Part shown: in pieces, positions 25,484 to 34,528 of the stretch
How positions within the stretch are numbered: position 1 is the first letter of the stretch
How the letters are laid out: every line of letters starts with the position of its first letter
Assembly (NCBI GenBank): GCA_015207365.1
Contig: JADEXA010000029.1
Coordinates: 1-64,000 of the forward strand
Length of the DNA: 64,000 bases
Origin: Vacuolonema iberomarrocanum LEGE 07170
GTDB lineage: Bacteria > Cyanobacteriota > Cyanobacteriia > Elainellales > Elainellaceae
Direction: 5' to 3'
The notes under the pieces: generated by a model
The model's input: the letters and a program-made list of their open reading frames with translations, nothing else
What the model was told of the DNA's origin: nothing
Databases searched by the model: none
Translations under genes and position numbers: made by a program

Positions 25484-25623
25484 TATAGGCTTACGCATTT
25501 ATAGCGCTATGCGCGTTAGTTAAGTACGGTTGTGTGGGGCGCGCCGCGCCCCACACAACCGTTGCTGTGCTTAATGCGGTTGCACACCGCTATACTTTGG
25601 GTTTACCTCAGTGCGTAGCGCTA
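25484..25623. repeat. PAL-E ends with a PAL-B element in place of the core
   Basis: Begins TATAGGCTTACGCATT (25484-25499) and ends CCTCAGTGCGTAGCGCTA (to about 25622), the two borders of PAL-E, but the interior 25500-25594 is a complete PAL-B copy 3. It starts one base after the kinase stop codon. Confidence 0.7.
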
Positions 25624-25742
25624 CCGCAAAAAAAGATGCGGCAACTGTGGGAAACAGATTGCCGCAGGGCACGCACGTTGAGATTCAAGGAGAAGCGGAT
25701 CGAACCGCTGACACCAGACCGTGTGAGAGAATCACGGATTCA

Positions 25743-26762
25743 TCAGTAGCGGCTGGCGCGTGCATAGTCGCCAACTAGGTAGCAGAGGGATTTGAGCGTC
25801 GCGATCGCCTGCTCTTCCAGCATGCTATCGCTCATCAGCTTGGCAACTGCCAACCGTTGCTCGTAGCACTCTAGTGCCAGGGTGTAGTTGCCCATCGAGT
25901 CGTAAATGACCCCCAAACTTTCGAGCGCCTGCTCTTCATTGCGGTAGTCGTTAAGCGCCCGAGCAATATCCAATCGCTTCCGGTGGTAGGTGACGGCTTT
26001 TTCGTAGTTACCGAGGCTGTAGCAAGCGCTAGCCAGGTTCTTCAGAATTTGCCCTTCCATCTGGCGATCGCCCATCCGCTGAGTCAGCTTCAGTAGTTGC
26101 TCGTAGCAGTCGATGGTCTTGATGTAATCCGCTTGCGCATGGTAAGCATTGCCCAGGTTGCGCCAGATCTGACTTTCGACCTGCCAGTCCCCCAAAACCT
26201 GAGCCAACCGCAAACCCTGCTCGTAGAACAAGATGGCAGCTGTACAGTCACCAATCGCTTTGTAGACCATTCCCAGATTGTTGAGGGCGGCCATTTCTCC
26301 CCGGCGATCGCGAATCTCGCGCGCGACATTCAAGCTTTGCAGCTTATACTCAATCGCCTTCGGAAAGTCATTCAGATGGCGGTAGGCATTGCCCAGATTC
26401 CCCAACGCTTGCCGCTCGATGCGACGATCCATGATTTGACGGGCGATCGCCAGAGCCTGGTAAGAGTGGGCAATCGCTTCGGCATACTGCCCCATGGCAT
26501 AGAGCACGAGCCCCATCCCACTTAATGCCATCCCTTCTCCTTGCATGTCCTGCAACTCGCGGTAGTTGTTCAGCACTTTTTGAAAGGCTGCAAGGGATGA
26601 ACTAAACTCTCGAATTTGGTACTGCTCAATGGCCTTTTCCAGCACCACATCTAGCTTGGGTTCCGACGCCTGCGAGGAAAGACGGTCTTTGGCTTGAGCC
26701 TCGCGCATTCGAGCGGGTGCAGGAATGTAGGTTCCTTGATTGCCGGGTTGAGAATCTTGCAT
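25743..26762 (-). CDS. TPR repeat protein
   Basis: 339 residues. After a polar N-terminus, residues about 40-335 are tandem kinesin-light-chain-type TPRs with a 40-residue period, e.g. QALGNLGNAYRHLNDFPKAI, AALNNLGMVYKAIGDCTAAI, QIWRNLGNAYHAQADYIKTI, QALESLGVIYDSMGNYTLAL. About seven repeats are visible. No signal peptide or enzymatic domain, so a cytosolic protein-protein adaptor is likely. Partner unknown. GGGAGGG lies 12 bp before the ATG. Confidence 0.88.
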   Translation of the reverse strand: MQDSQPGNQGTYIPAPARMREAQAKDRLSSQASEPKLDVVLEKAIEQYQIREFSSSLAAFQKVLNNYRELQDMQGEGMALSGMGLVLYAMGQYAEAIAHSYQALAIARQIMDRRIERQALGNLGNAYRHLNDFPKAIEYKLQSLNVAREIRDRRGEMAALNNLGMVYKAIGDCTAAILFYEQGLRLAQVLGDWQVESQIWRNLGNAYHAQADYIKTIDCYEQLLKLTQRMGDRQMEGQILKNLASACYSLGNYEKAVTYHRKRLDIARALNDYRNEEQALESLGVIYDSMGNYTLALECYEQRLAVAKLMSDSMLEEQAIATLKSLCYLVGDYARASRY

Positions 26763-27411
26763 TATTTTCTAGCCCTCCCGAGTGAGTCAACTAGCCTGGA
26801 AAGGCATTCAGAAAAAGGATCTCGATAGATGGCTGTCCACAGCGATAGAGGAGACAACACCCATGCTTGCCAGGCAATCGAAATCGATGGCAGAACAAAA
26901 AAAACTATCGATAATCCAAATCTTTGTATTGATATAGCTGTAGACATCCTTCCTGCGCGAATGCTTGAAACGCAAATGTGTGAACGAGATTCTAATGATA
27001 GAAAAAGTGACGATCTCAACAGGGAAGGGGTATCGATACGGATAGCAGTTGCTAACGCTTACGATTAAATCTAGCGGTGCTTCGGCCTAGAAAATTCCTT
27101 TATCAATTGGACTCGTTGCCAAAGATTTCCGCCTACGGATATTTCTTTTGCAAGGATTTTCAAGGATATCGAAACACCGCCTGAGTAGCTTGCCTGGGTC
27201 TTATTCATATCTTTAGATTGACATAAAGATTAGATGAATTTCTACGGTGTATGTTCTGAATTCGTGCTAGCAAGACCCACATCTGCTAATTTATAAAATC
27301 CGCAATTCCCCCCAAAAATAATCTGGTGGATGAAGAATAAAAAAATAGTAACGCAGGCGTGAAACCCAAGGGAGCGTAGGGATAAGAGCGATCGCACTCT
27401 GCCCCCTTACT
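26763..27411. other. Intergenic, no gene seen
   Basis: About 650 bp, AT-rich, between two minus-strand genes. A 79-codon frame (26829-27068) has no protein-like pattern and lacks a ribosome site. No palindromic repeat of the families seen elsewhere. Confidence 0.3.
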
Positions 27412-29211
27412 TTATGCTTCTGTCGGTACGGGTACGGAGAGATCGGCTGGAACCCGTCCGGCAGAACCGGAGAACACGAGGCCCCGCTGGACATCCAACG
27501 TCAGTAATGTGCCGTCTCGAATGACGGTTGTTGCATTTTTTACGCCGACGATGACCGGAACCCCTAAACGTAAACCAATCACGGCGGCATGACTCGTAAG
27601 GCTGTCATCTTCAGTGACGATTCCAGCAGACTTGCGAATGGCCTCGACATAGTCAGCATTGGTACGGGTAGTCACTAGAACGGAGCCGGGGTTGAAATTC
27701 TTGAGATCCTGAGTATTGTGAGCGACACAAGCTCGACCGCTAACCGATCCCTGCCCAATGCCCACGCCCTTGCCCAGCACGGCGGTGACCACATCCACCT
27801 TAATCAAGTCGGTGGAACCCGCTACTCCTTGGAGGGTTCCAGCGGTCATCACGACCAATTCCCCTTCAAACAGCAGTTGCTTTTCTTGTGCAACATTCAA
27901 TGCTGCCTGGAAGGTTTGCCCCGTGGATGGAAGATCCAAAATCAGCAGAGGGCGCACCCCCCATACCATCTGTAATTGCCGAGCCACATCCACATGCGGA
28001 GTGATCGCCAGAATGGGAGTCCGGGGGCGAAACTTGGAGACGTTGCGAGCCGTGGCTCCCGTTTTCGTCAGGGTCATAATGGCAGAGGCCTGTAGCTGAG
28101 ACGCGATGCGTCCGACGGCCTGACTAATGGCATTGGGAATCGAGTGACCGGGTTTGTCTTCTAGGCTGGGCTTTGTCGGTTGTTCCCGCTCAATACGAAC
28201 GGCAATTCGGGCCATCGTTTCTACCGCTTGTACCGGGAACTTGCCCACAGCCGTTTCATTCGAGAGCATCACTGCATCCGTACCGTCGAGAATTGCGTTG
28301 GCCACATCCGAGATCTCGGCTCGGGTGGGGCGAGGGTTGTTCACCATACTGTCCAGCATTTGTGTGGCAGTGATGATGGGAATGCCCAGACGATTGGCTG
28401 TTTGAATCAACCGTTTTTGCAAAATCGGGACATCCTCTGCGGGGAGCTCAACCCCTAAATCCCCCCGAGCCACCATGACGCCATCGCAGATGGAGAGAAT
28501 GGCTTCCATTTGCTCGATCGCCTCATGTTTCTCAATTTTGGCGATGACGGGCACATTTTTCCCAGCGCTGGAAATGAGTTCTTTCACTTCCAAAATGTCT
28601 TGGGGATTTCGCACAAAGCTAAGCGCGACCCAGTCTACGCCCTGATCGAGCCCAAACATCAAGTCGGTTTTGTCTTTTTCGGTCAGGGCTTTGATCGAGA
28701 GGTAGACCCCAGGGAAGTTGACCCCTTTGTTGTTCGATAAAACCCCACCTACCACAACCCGACAATGCAGCTCTCGGCTCGCTGGATCAACCCGCTCCAC
28801 ATACATTTCCACCTTGCCGTCATCCAGCAGAATTGTGGAGCCCAGGGGCACTTCGTCGGCCAGGGGGCCGTAAGTAACAGCGCTAATTTCCTGCGTTCCT
28901 GGCATGGGTTTGCTGGTGAGGATGAAGGGATCACCTTTTTCCAGCGTGATCGAGCCGTCTTTAAACTTGCCGAGGCGGATTTTGGGACCCTGGAGATCTT
29001 GCAAGATGCCAACGGGCTGGTTCAGCTCAAACGAGATCTGGCGGATGAGCCGAATATTACGCTGGTGGTCTTCGTGGGTGCCGTGGGAGAAGTTGAGGCG
29101 CAGGGTTGTTGCTCCAGCCAAGATGAGTTCTCGCAACACTTCGGGGCTGCTGGTGGCAGGACCAATGGTGGCAACAATTTTGGCACGACGCAGGGTGTGA
29201 TGTAATGACAT
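27412..29211 (-). CDS. pyk: Pyruvate kinase with C-terminal PEP-utiliser-like domain
   Basis: 599 residues, about 120 longer than the basic enzyme. The catalytic part (1-470) has RRAKIVATIGPATSS, LNFSHGTHEDH, LQDLQGPKIRLG, the active-site Lys in VIAKIEKHEA, and the ARGDLGVELP and TATQMLDSM motifs. The extra C-terminal domain (about 480-595; VLVTTRTNADY, TEDDSLTSHAAVIGLRLGVP) is the phosphohistidine-domain fold of PPDK/PEP-utilising enzymes and keeps a His, as in many cyanobacterial and bacillar enzymes. It makes pyruvate and ATP from PEP and ADP at the end of glycolysis. Confidence 0.95.
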   Translation of the reverse strand: MSLHHTLRRAKIVATIGPATSSPEVLRELILAGATTLRLNFSHGTHEDHQRNIRLIRQISFELNQPVGILQDLQGPKIRLGKFKDGSITLEKGDPFILTSKPMPGTQEISAVTYGPLADEVPLGSTILLDDGKVEMYVERVDPASRELHCRVVVGGVLSNNKGVNFPGVYLSIKALTEKDKTDLMFGLDQGVDWVALSFVRNPQDILEVKELISSAGKNVPVIAKIEKHEAIEQMEAILSICDGVMVARGDLGVELPAEDVPILQKRLIQTANRLGIPIITATQMLDSMVNNPRPTRAEISDVANAILDGTDAVMLSNETAVGKFPVQAVETMARIAVRIEREQPTKPSLEDKPGHSIPNAISQAVGRIASQLQASAIMTLTKTGATARNVSKFRPRTPILAITPHVDVARQLQMVWGVRPLLILDLPSTGQTFQAALNVAQEKQLLFEGELVVMTAGTLQGVAGSTDLIKVDVVTAVLGKGVGIGQGSVSGRACVAHNTQDLKNFNPGSVLVTTRTNADYVEAIRKSAGIVTEDDSLTSHAAVIGLRLGVPVIVGVKNATTVIRDGTLLTLDVQRGLVFSGSAGRVPADLSVPVPTEA

Positions 29212-29828
29212 GAGTTTCCAGACGTTTGAGAAGAGAGGATGGGACTGTCCCAGACAGTATCAAACGGTATCAGGCAATGACGTATTGCAGGATAGTATTC
29301 ACCGAAATCGCTTCAATAATAAGGTCGCTATTTTTCGCTGAAAGCATTTACTAAAGCCTGTCTGGGGCATCTCTATGGAGGAGGTTTGATCAGTTATGCG
29401 AGATCGGGGTCGGTATATCCAGACGATTTTCATGAAATTGAAAGGGCGCGTGGCACAGCGAGAATAGATCGCAGCATTGACGGTTGGGCGATCGCCCCAT
29501 CAAGGGTCTGCATTCTTGTTCTCTCCTTTGTGGTTTGATCGTGCGTGCCGCGCTGCCGCTATAGGGTCGCAATCCCATCTCTGACACTTGCAACCTGACC
29601 CTGACCACTGATGCAAACGGAGTTTATTTGATTGGAGTATATCGAAGTTAATGCACCTCCTCTCAAAAAGCGTCAAAATAAAATCAGGACATACATATGT
29701 TTTGGCCCCATCGCGTCAGCCTGATGGCTAGAATGCCATGGGCAGTTTGACATAACATCTTCTTGACGGGAATGGTTGCCCAGTGAGCCTGGCGGTTTTT
29801 GTGTTGTCTTTGCTCTAATACCCTGCCT
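29212..29828. other. Divergent intergenic region pyk/uvrC
   Basis: About 620 bp between divergent genes, so at least two promoters should lie here. Short frames on either strand look like shadows. Nothing else recognised. Confidence 0.3.
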
Positions 29829-31826
29829 GTGACTTTTTCCAACGATTCATCGGCCAAATTTGTGCCCCTGCTCAAAGACCCAGAGCGGTTGGAAGCGCGG
29901 TTGAAGGAATTGCCCCAGGAGCCTGGGGTTTACCTGATGCGTGATGGTGCCGACAATATTCTCTACATCGGCAAGTCGCGAAGTTTGCGATCGCGCGTCC
30001 GCTCCTACTTTCGGCAGGATCATAACCGCGAACCCCGGATTGCCATGATGGCAATGCAGGTGGTGGAGATTGAGTTTATCGTTACTGACACCGAAGCCGA
30101 AGCGCTGGCGCTGGAAGCGAATCTGATCAAACAGCACCAGCCCCATTTCAACATTCTGCTGAAAGACGACAAAAAGTATCCCTTTCTCTGCATTACCTGG
30201 AGCGAGGATTATCCTCGGATTTTTATCACGCGTAAGCGGCGAAAAGGGGGGCGCAATCGCTACTACGGCCCCTATGTTGATGTCGGGACGCTGCGGCGAA
30301 CGCTGAACATTGTCAAACGCGTGTTTCCCCTGCGCCAACGCCCCCAACCATTGTTTAAGGATCGCCCTTGCCTCAATTACGACATGGGACGCTGTCCAGG
30401 TGTTTGTCAGCAGCTTATTTCGTCGGAGGATTATCACAAGACGGTGCAGAAGGTAGCGATGATCTTTCAGGGGCGTACCCAGGAATTGGAGGACATCCTC
30501 AGGACCCAAATGGAGAAAGCGTCCGAAGATCTTAATTTTGAGACCGCTGCCCGCATTCGCGATCAGTTGCGAGGCATTCGCTCCCTTTCTGCAGATCAAA
30601 AAGTATCGCTGCCAGATGACACGGTGTCACGCGATGCGATCGCGCTGATGGCAGATGACCATCATGCCTGTGTCCAATTGTTCCAGATTCGGGCCGGTCG
30701 GCTAGTGGGGCGGCTTGGCTTTGTCGCCGATGCCCAGGCCGGAACCCCCGGAGCCATCCTGCAACGAGTTTTGGAAGATCACTACGCCACAGTTGAGGAT
30801 ATTGAAATTCCCGCTGAAATTTTGGTGCAACATTCCCTACCCGATGTAGATATGCTGACCGCCGCGCTGACAGAACGGCGGGGACGCAAGGTTTCTATCG
30901 ACGTGCCCCTGCGCCAGACTAAAGCGGATCTGATCGAGATGGTGGAGCGCAATGCAGGCTACGAGCTAGCGCGCACCCAGCGGTTTGCCGATCGCAATCA
31001 GCAGGCCATGCTCGATCTGGCCGAAATTCTGGATCTCCCCGATCTTCCCCACCGCATTGAAGGGTACGACATTTCCCATATCCAGGGATCCGATGCCGTC
31101 GGCTCACAGGTCGTCTTCGTCGACGGACTTCCTGCCAAGCAGCACTATCGCCACTACAAAATCAAAAATCCCACGGTACAGACGGGGCACTCCGATGATT
31201 TTGCTAGCCTTGCCGAGGTGATCCAGCGGCGATTCCGTAAGTATCGCCGCGACGAAGCGATCGATCCTGCGGCATCGACCCGCAAGCGCCCTTCTGTGCT
31301 GGGTGGCGCACAGGATGATTTTCCCGACTTAGTGATGATTGATGGGGGCAAAGGCCAACTATCGGCGGTGGTCGAGGCCCTGCGGGAGATGAATTTGCTG
31401 GAAGAGGTGAAGGTGATCAGCTTGGCCAAGCAGCGAGAAGAAATCTTTTTGCCAGGGGAATCGCACCCCTTGTCGACCGAAGCTGAGCAACCGGGGGTGC
31501 AACTGTTGCGCCGTCTGCGGGATGAAGCGCACCGTTTTGCCGTTAGCTTTCACCGCAAGCAGCGCACCGAGCGGATGCGGCGATCGCGCCTAGAAGATAT
31601 CCCTGGCCTCGGGCTCCATCGTCAAAAACAGCTCCTGGCGCACTTCCGCTCCATCGACTATCTCCGGGAGGCGAGCCCCAAGCAAATTGAGGAAGTGCCA
31701 GGAATTGGTCCCAAAATGGCGCAGCAAATCTACGCTTACTTTCACCCCAACCAAGCCAAAGCAGCGGATCCAGAGCCGTCACAACCCACCGAGGACAAAA
31801 CGGAGGGGAAAGAAGCGATCGCTTAA
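29829..31826 (+). CDS. uvrC: Excinuclease ABC subunit C (UvrC)
   Basis: 665 residues from the GTG at 29829; a TTG at 29799 would add ten residues. UvrC makes both incisions in nucleotide excision repair with UvrAB. Domains in order: GIY-YIG nuclease (PGVYLMRDGADNILYIGKS, about 32-50), a Cys-containing region (CLNYDMGRCPGVC), the UVR helix pair that contacts UvrB (EKASEDLNFETAARIRDQL, about 235-253), the RNase H-like nuclease with DISHIQGS, and a C-terminal helix-hairpin-helix (DIPGLGLHRQKQLL, VPGIGPKMAQQI). Complete. msrB follows 77 bp downstream. Confidence 0.96.
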   Translation: MTFSNDSSAKFVPLLKDPERLEARLKELPQEPGVYLMRDGADNILYIGKSRSLRSRVRSYFRQDHNREPRIAMMAMQVVEIEFIVTDTEAEALALEANLIKQHQPHFNILLKDDKKYPFLCITWSEDYPRIFITRKRRKGGRNRYYGPYVDVGTLRRTLNIVKRVFPLRQRPQPLFKDRPCLNYDMGRCPGVCQQLISSEDYHKTVQKVAMIFQGRTQELEDILRTQMEKASEDLNFETAARIRDQLRGIRSLSADQKVSLPDDTVSRDAIALMADDHHACVQLFQIRAGRLVGRLGFVADAQAGTPGAILQRVLEDHYATVEDIEIPAEILVQHSLPDVDMLTAALTERRGRKVSIDVPLRQTKADLIEMVERNAGYELARTQRFADRNQQAMLDLAEILDLPDLPHRIEGYDISHIQGSDAVGSQVVFVDGLPAKQHYRHYKIKNPTVQTGHSDDFASLAEVIQRRFRKYRRDEAIDPAASTRKRPSVLGGAQDDFPDLVMIDGGKGQLSAVVEALREMNLLEEVKVISLAKQREEIFLPGESHPLSTEAEQPGVQLLRRLRDEAHRFAVSFHRKQRTERMRRSRLEDIPGLGLHRQKQLLAHFRSIDYLREASPKQIEEVPGIGPKMAQQIYAYFHPNQAKAADPEPSQPTEDKTEGKEAIA

Positions 31827-31903
31827 CCGTACCTATTTTTTGTGCGGGCGATCGCAACCGACCCTTATCATGAAAGGAGTGGCAACAAAACGTTACAAAG
31901 ACT

Positions 31904-32323
31904 ATGGTAGAAAAAATCCAAAAATCCGACGAAGATTGGCGTCAGCAATTGACCCCCATACAATACAAAGTCACCCGTCAAAAAGGAACCGAGCGTGCCT
32001 TTACGGGGGAATACCACGACAACAAAGCCTCGGGTATTTACAAATGCATCTGCTGTGGGACGCCACTGTTTAGTTCTGAAGCGAAATATGACTCGGGTAC
32101 GGGTTGGCCAAGTTTTTGGGCCCCTGTCGAGGCGGACAATGTAGCGTACGAAGAGGATCGCAGCTTGTTCATGCGCCGCGTCGAAGTTCTTTGTGCAGCC
32201 TGTGACGCCCACCTGGGGCATGTGTTTCCCGATGGGCCCAAACCGACAGGACAGCGTTTTTGCATGAATTCGGCTTCCCTTGACTTTGATCCAAAAGCAT
32301 CGGAAGACATGGCTAGCTCCTAG
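31904..32323 (+). CDS. msrB: Peptide methionine-R-sulfoxide reductase MsrB
   Basis: 139 residues. It reduces the R epimer of methionine sulfoxide in proteins. Zinc ligands Cys48/Cys51 (CICC) and Cys97/Cys100 (CAAC) are present, as is SGTGWPSFW (64-72), GHVFPDGP, and the catalytic Cys120 in RFCMNSASL. Complete and of normal length for the zinc-type enzyme. It may be co-transcribed with uvrC. A clear intrinsic terminator follows 50 bp after the stop. Confidence 0.96.
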   Translation: MVEKIQKSDEDWRQQLTPIQYKVTRQKGTERAFTGEYHDNKASGIYKCICCGTPLFSSEAKYDSGTGWPSFWAPVEADNVAYEEDRSLFMRRVEVLCAACDAHLGHVFPDGPKPTGQRFCMNSASLDFDPKASEDMASS

Positions 32324-32372
32324 CGCTGACCCTACTCTGTAGCGCCCTGTAGCATCCGCATGAGCTTGCATT

Positions 32373-32410
32373 AAAAGCCCCTGACCTTAGGCCAGGGGCT
32401 TTTGCTTTTG
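32373..32410 (+). terminator. Intrinsic terminator after msrB
   Basis: AAAAGCCCCTG ... CAGGGGCTTTT hairpin (32373-32403) followed by a T-rich tail. It ends the uvrC-msrB unit. Confidence 0.8.
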
Positions 32411-32450
32411 CTGGAATGATGGATGTTTGCTACGTGCGAGGAAGCGATTA

Positions 32451-32523
32451 TGGATAATTTTTGAAACCCTTATGGCACAATAGTTTCAAAAATTATCTGG
32501 TATTGGTTCTCATAGAATTGGCA
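32451..32523. repeat. PAL-H repeat, copy 2
   Basis: GGATAATTTTTGAAACCC / AGTTTCAAAAATTATC hairpin followed by the GGTATTGGTTCTCATAGAAT border. Related to 6076-6176. Confidence 0.5.
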
Positions 32524-32653
32524 TGAGTATCCCGTGCGGAATACTCACCGTCTAGATCATTTTTGCTTGTTGCACATGGGGCCAACGGATTCTAACGCTG
32601 GAGATTAGCTGAGTGAGGCTCAGAGATGAGAGAGACTCAGGAATGAGCGCAGT

Positions 32654-33139
32654 TTAGGAATCGCTGCTTTGGGCAAAATAGCCCCCAATGTTGAAGTCCG
32701 CCGTATCGGCGATTTGCCTCATCATAGAGCGAGTGATGAGCTTACCTTCTTCTACCAACACCTGACCCGTGATGGGGTGCAACAGGTTTTGTTCGGCCCG
32801 ACGCCCAATCAAAACCTCGATATCTTGCAGCGAGTTGATGTACATACCAGGGGGCAGCTCAACAACAACGCCATCCCCCATAACGCGTGCCTGACAGGCG
32901 AGGCGCGAATTGGTTTTGCAGGTGGTAATGACCTCTAGGGTTCGCTTTTCTCGACGGTTAACGGGCGTCAGTTGTTCCATCCCATCTTGTACGTAGACAT
33001 GGCAGGTGGCACACATACCGCGCCCACCGCATTCTCGTAACACATCTAGATCCTTATTAATGAGGATCGACAGCAAACTGCCATTGGTTTCAATGGCAGT
33101 TTGCTGATTGATGGGTTGCAGTTGGACGATTTTGGCCAT
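32654..33139 (-). CDS. 2Fe-2S ferredoxin-like protein with C-terminal extension
   Basis: 161 residues from the ATG at 33139, chosen for AGGAG 9 bp upstream; the frame is open to 33202. A plant-type [2Fe-2S] domain occupies 1-95 with ligands Cys37, Cys43, Cys46 and Cys82 (RECGGRGMCATC ... ACQ). The last 60 residues (IEVLIGRRAEQNLLHPITGQ, GGYFAQ) are an extension not found in photosynthetic PetF. It starts 25 bp after the upstream gene, so the two form an operon. Electron partners are unknown; a photosystem-related role is only a guess from similar cyanobacterial proteins. Confidence 0.88.
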   Translation of the reverse strand: MAKIVQLQPINQQTAIETNGSLLSILINKDLDVLRECGGRGMCATCHVYVQDGMEQLTPVNRREKRTLEVITTCKTNSRLACQARVMGDGVVVELPPGMYINSLQDIEVLIGRRAEQNLLHPITGQVLVEEGKLITRSMMRQIADTADFNIGGYFAQSSDS

Positions 33140-33164
33140 GAAAATTTTCTCCTGGGGTGTAAGC

Positions 33165-34100
33165 CTAGTCTGTAGACAACAAAGCTCGCAAGTTCTCATC
33201 AACGACGCTTTGCTGCACTAAATTGCTGAAATCTCGAATAACTTTGGAGCACCGGCTGATGAAGGCTGCAATCCATGCGCGGACCCATTGCTGTTGTTCC
33301 TCGGACAGAGGCTGGGTGGCGGCAGAGGGGGTGGCGGCTTGAAAGCTAAATTGAGCAGACCGATCGATTTGAAATTGGCTGAGCCAATCTTCATCAGGCC
33401 GTGTGGACTTCCAGTAGTTGGCCACCACCGTATTGCCGAGATAATGAGTTGCGATTTGGCTCATTTGGCTGAGGAACGTCGCGATATCCTTGGCATGAAG
33501 GCTGAGGGACGGTGTGGGTGGGGCAGATGTAGGTTCCGACTGGGGGAAGGCCGGGGCGGGTATATCGGGGGAATCGGCTAAGGGGGGAAATGGCGTCGTG
33601 GACGGATCTGTATGCCCATTACGGGTGGCAGGATCAGGTTTAGGCCGCGTGACGGACGGCTCTGAATGGGTGCCTAGAGGCGCTGATGGCGGGGCAGATT
33701 GCGCCCAATTATTTTGGCTTGTGACCGTTAGGTTACCCGCAAATAGTCGGAAGGTAGCGATCGCATTTGCCGCATCTTCTTGCAATTCGGAGCACAGCAC
33801 ATTTATGACATGGTGATAGTCAGGCGGCACCAATTGCTCGCCCGTCAGAACCAAAAGAATAATGCCGTGTTGCAATTTGTAAATAAAAACCTGATGCCCG
33901 ACAAATTGAAATTCAAATGTCCCAAATGAATTGGGGGTGGTATCAACCACCTGTTGAATTCCCTGGGCAAGCGCTTCTTTCTGCTGGAAGTTGAGCGTCT
34001 GATCAACCCCAAAAAAATAGGGGCGCGATCGCCCGTCCATCAGAGCAACACCCGCAATTCCTGGTAAATTCAGAAAATCCTGGATAATCTCCCGCTTCAT
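33165..34100 (-). CDS. Conserved cyanobacterial protein, Roadblock-like N-terminus
   Basis: 311 residues. The N-terminal 120 residues (FLNLPGIAGVALMDGRSRPY, QQVVDTTPNSFGTFEFQF, HGIILLVLTGEQ) follow the Roadblock/LC7-type pattern. A Pro/Ser/Thr linker occupies about 135-205. The C-terminal 100 residues are helical (AKDIATFLSQMSQIATHYLG, WVRAWIAAFISRCSKVIRDF). No enzyme motif. The 2Fe-2S gene lies 25 bp downstream in the same operon, so a shared complex is plausible. The family is not one I can name with confidence. Confidence 0.7.
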   Translation of the reverse strand: MKREIIQDFLNLPGIAGVALMDGRSRPYFFGVDQTLNFQQKEALAQGIQQVVDTTPNSFGTFEFQFVGHQVFIYKLQHGIILLVLTGEQLVPPDYHHVINVLCSELQEDAANAIATFRLFAGNLTVTSQNNWAQSAPPSAPLGTHSEPSVTRPKPDPATRNGHTDPSTTPFPPLADSPDIPAPAFPQSEPTSAPPTPSLSLHAKDIATFLSQMSQIATHYLGNTVVANYWKSTRPDEDWLSQFQIDRSAQFSFQAATPSAATQPLSEEQQQWVRAWIAAFISRCSKVIRDFSNLVQQSVVDENLRALLSTD

Positions 34101-34528
34101 AAGATGCTCTAATACGTAGATAATGCGGATCGTAGGGAGAAATTATCGACCAACTTCACTGTAGATACACACCTACTTGCTTCAATTATCCCTCTGAAAG
34201 TCTGATACTGTCCCAATTTTTGCGGATTTACATCAAGTTAAGCGATTAGTCATAGACCGTTAACAAGCAAGCTCCGTTGTCAAACGTACCCATTTTTCCC
34301 CAGGATGTTTTGCAGTCGCAGAAAATACGTTGACAAAACTTTGGAAAAAGTGTGCCATGTTGCAGTCTAGGATCACTGCCATGTGACTCGACGGATCTTG
34401 CTAGAGTTTTGATCGGTATGCGCGATCAACGTCCTTTCTCGCTTTTTCTGACGGTGGTTCATCGAAACCGGATACTTTTGGGGTAGCTGTTTTCTCTCCG
34501 AAATCTCACTTTTCTCGGACTTACACTT
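34101..34528. promoter_or_regulatory. Divergent upstream region of rbcR
   Basis: Gap of 428 bp between the divergent 2Fe-2S operon and rbcR. LysR genes are often autoregulated from such shared regions. No clear T-N11-A operator was singled out by eye, so only the arrangement supports this call. Confidence 0.35.

Noticed and set aside
25670..25742. Possible minus-strand tRNA remnant (AGCGGATCGAACCGCT and CCGTG...CACGG stems)
   Set aside because: The loops have the wrong sizes (6 and 9), no acceptor stem was found, and the right part abuts the TPR gene stop. At best a decayed fragment.
26829..27068. 79-codon plus-strand open frame upstream of the TPR gene
   Set aside because: Low-complexity, charged composition without ribosome site or family pattern.
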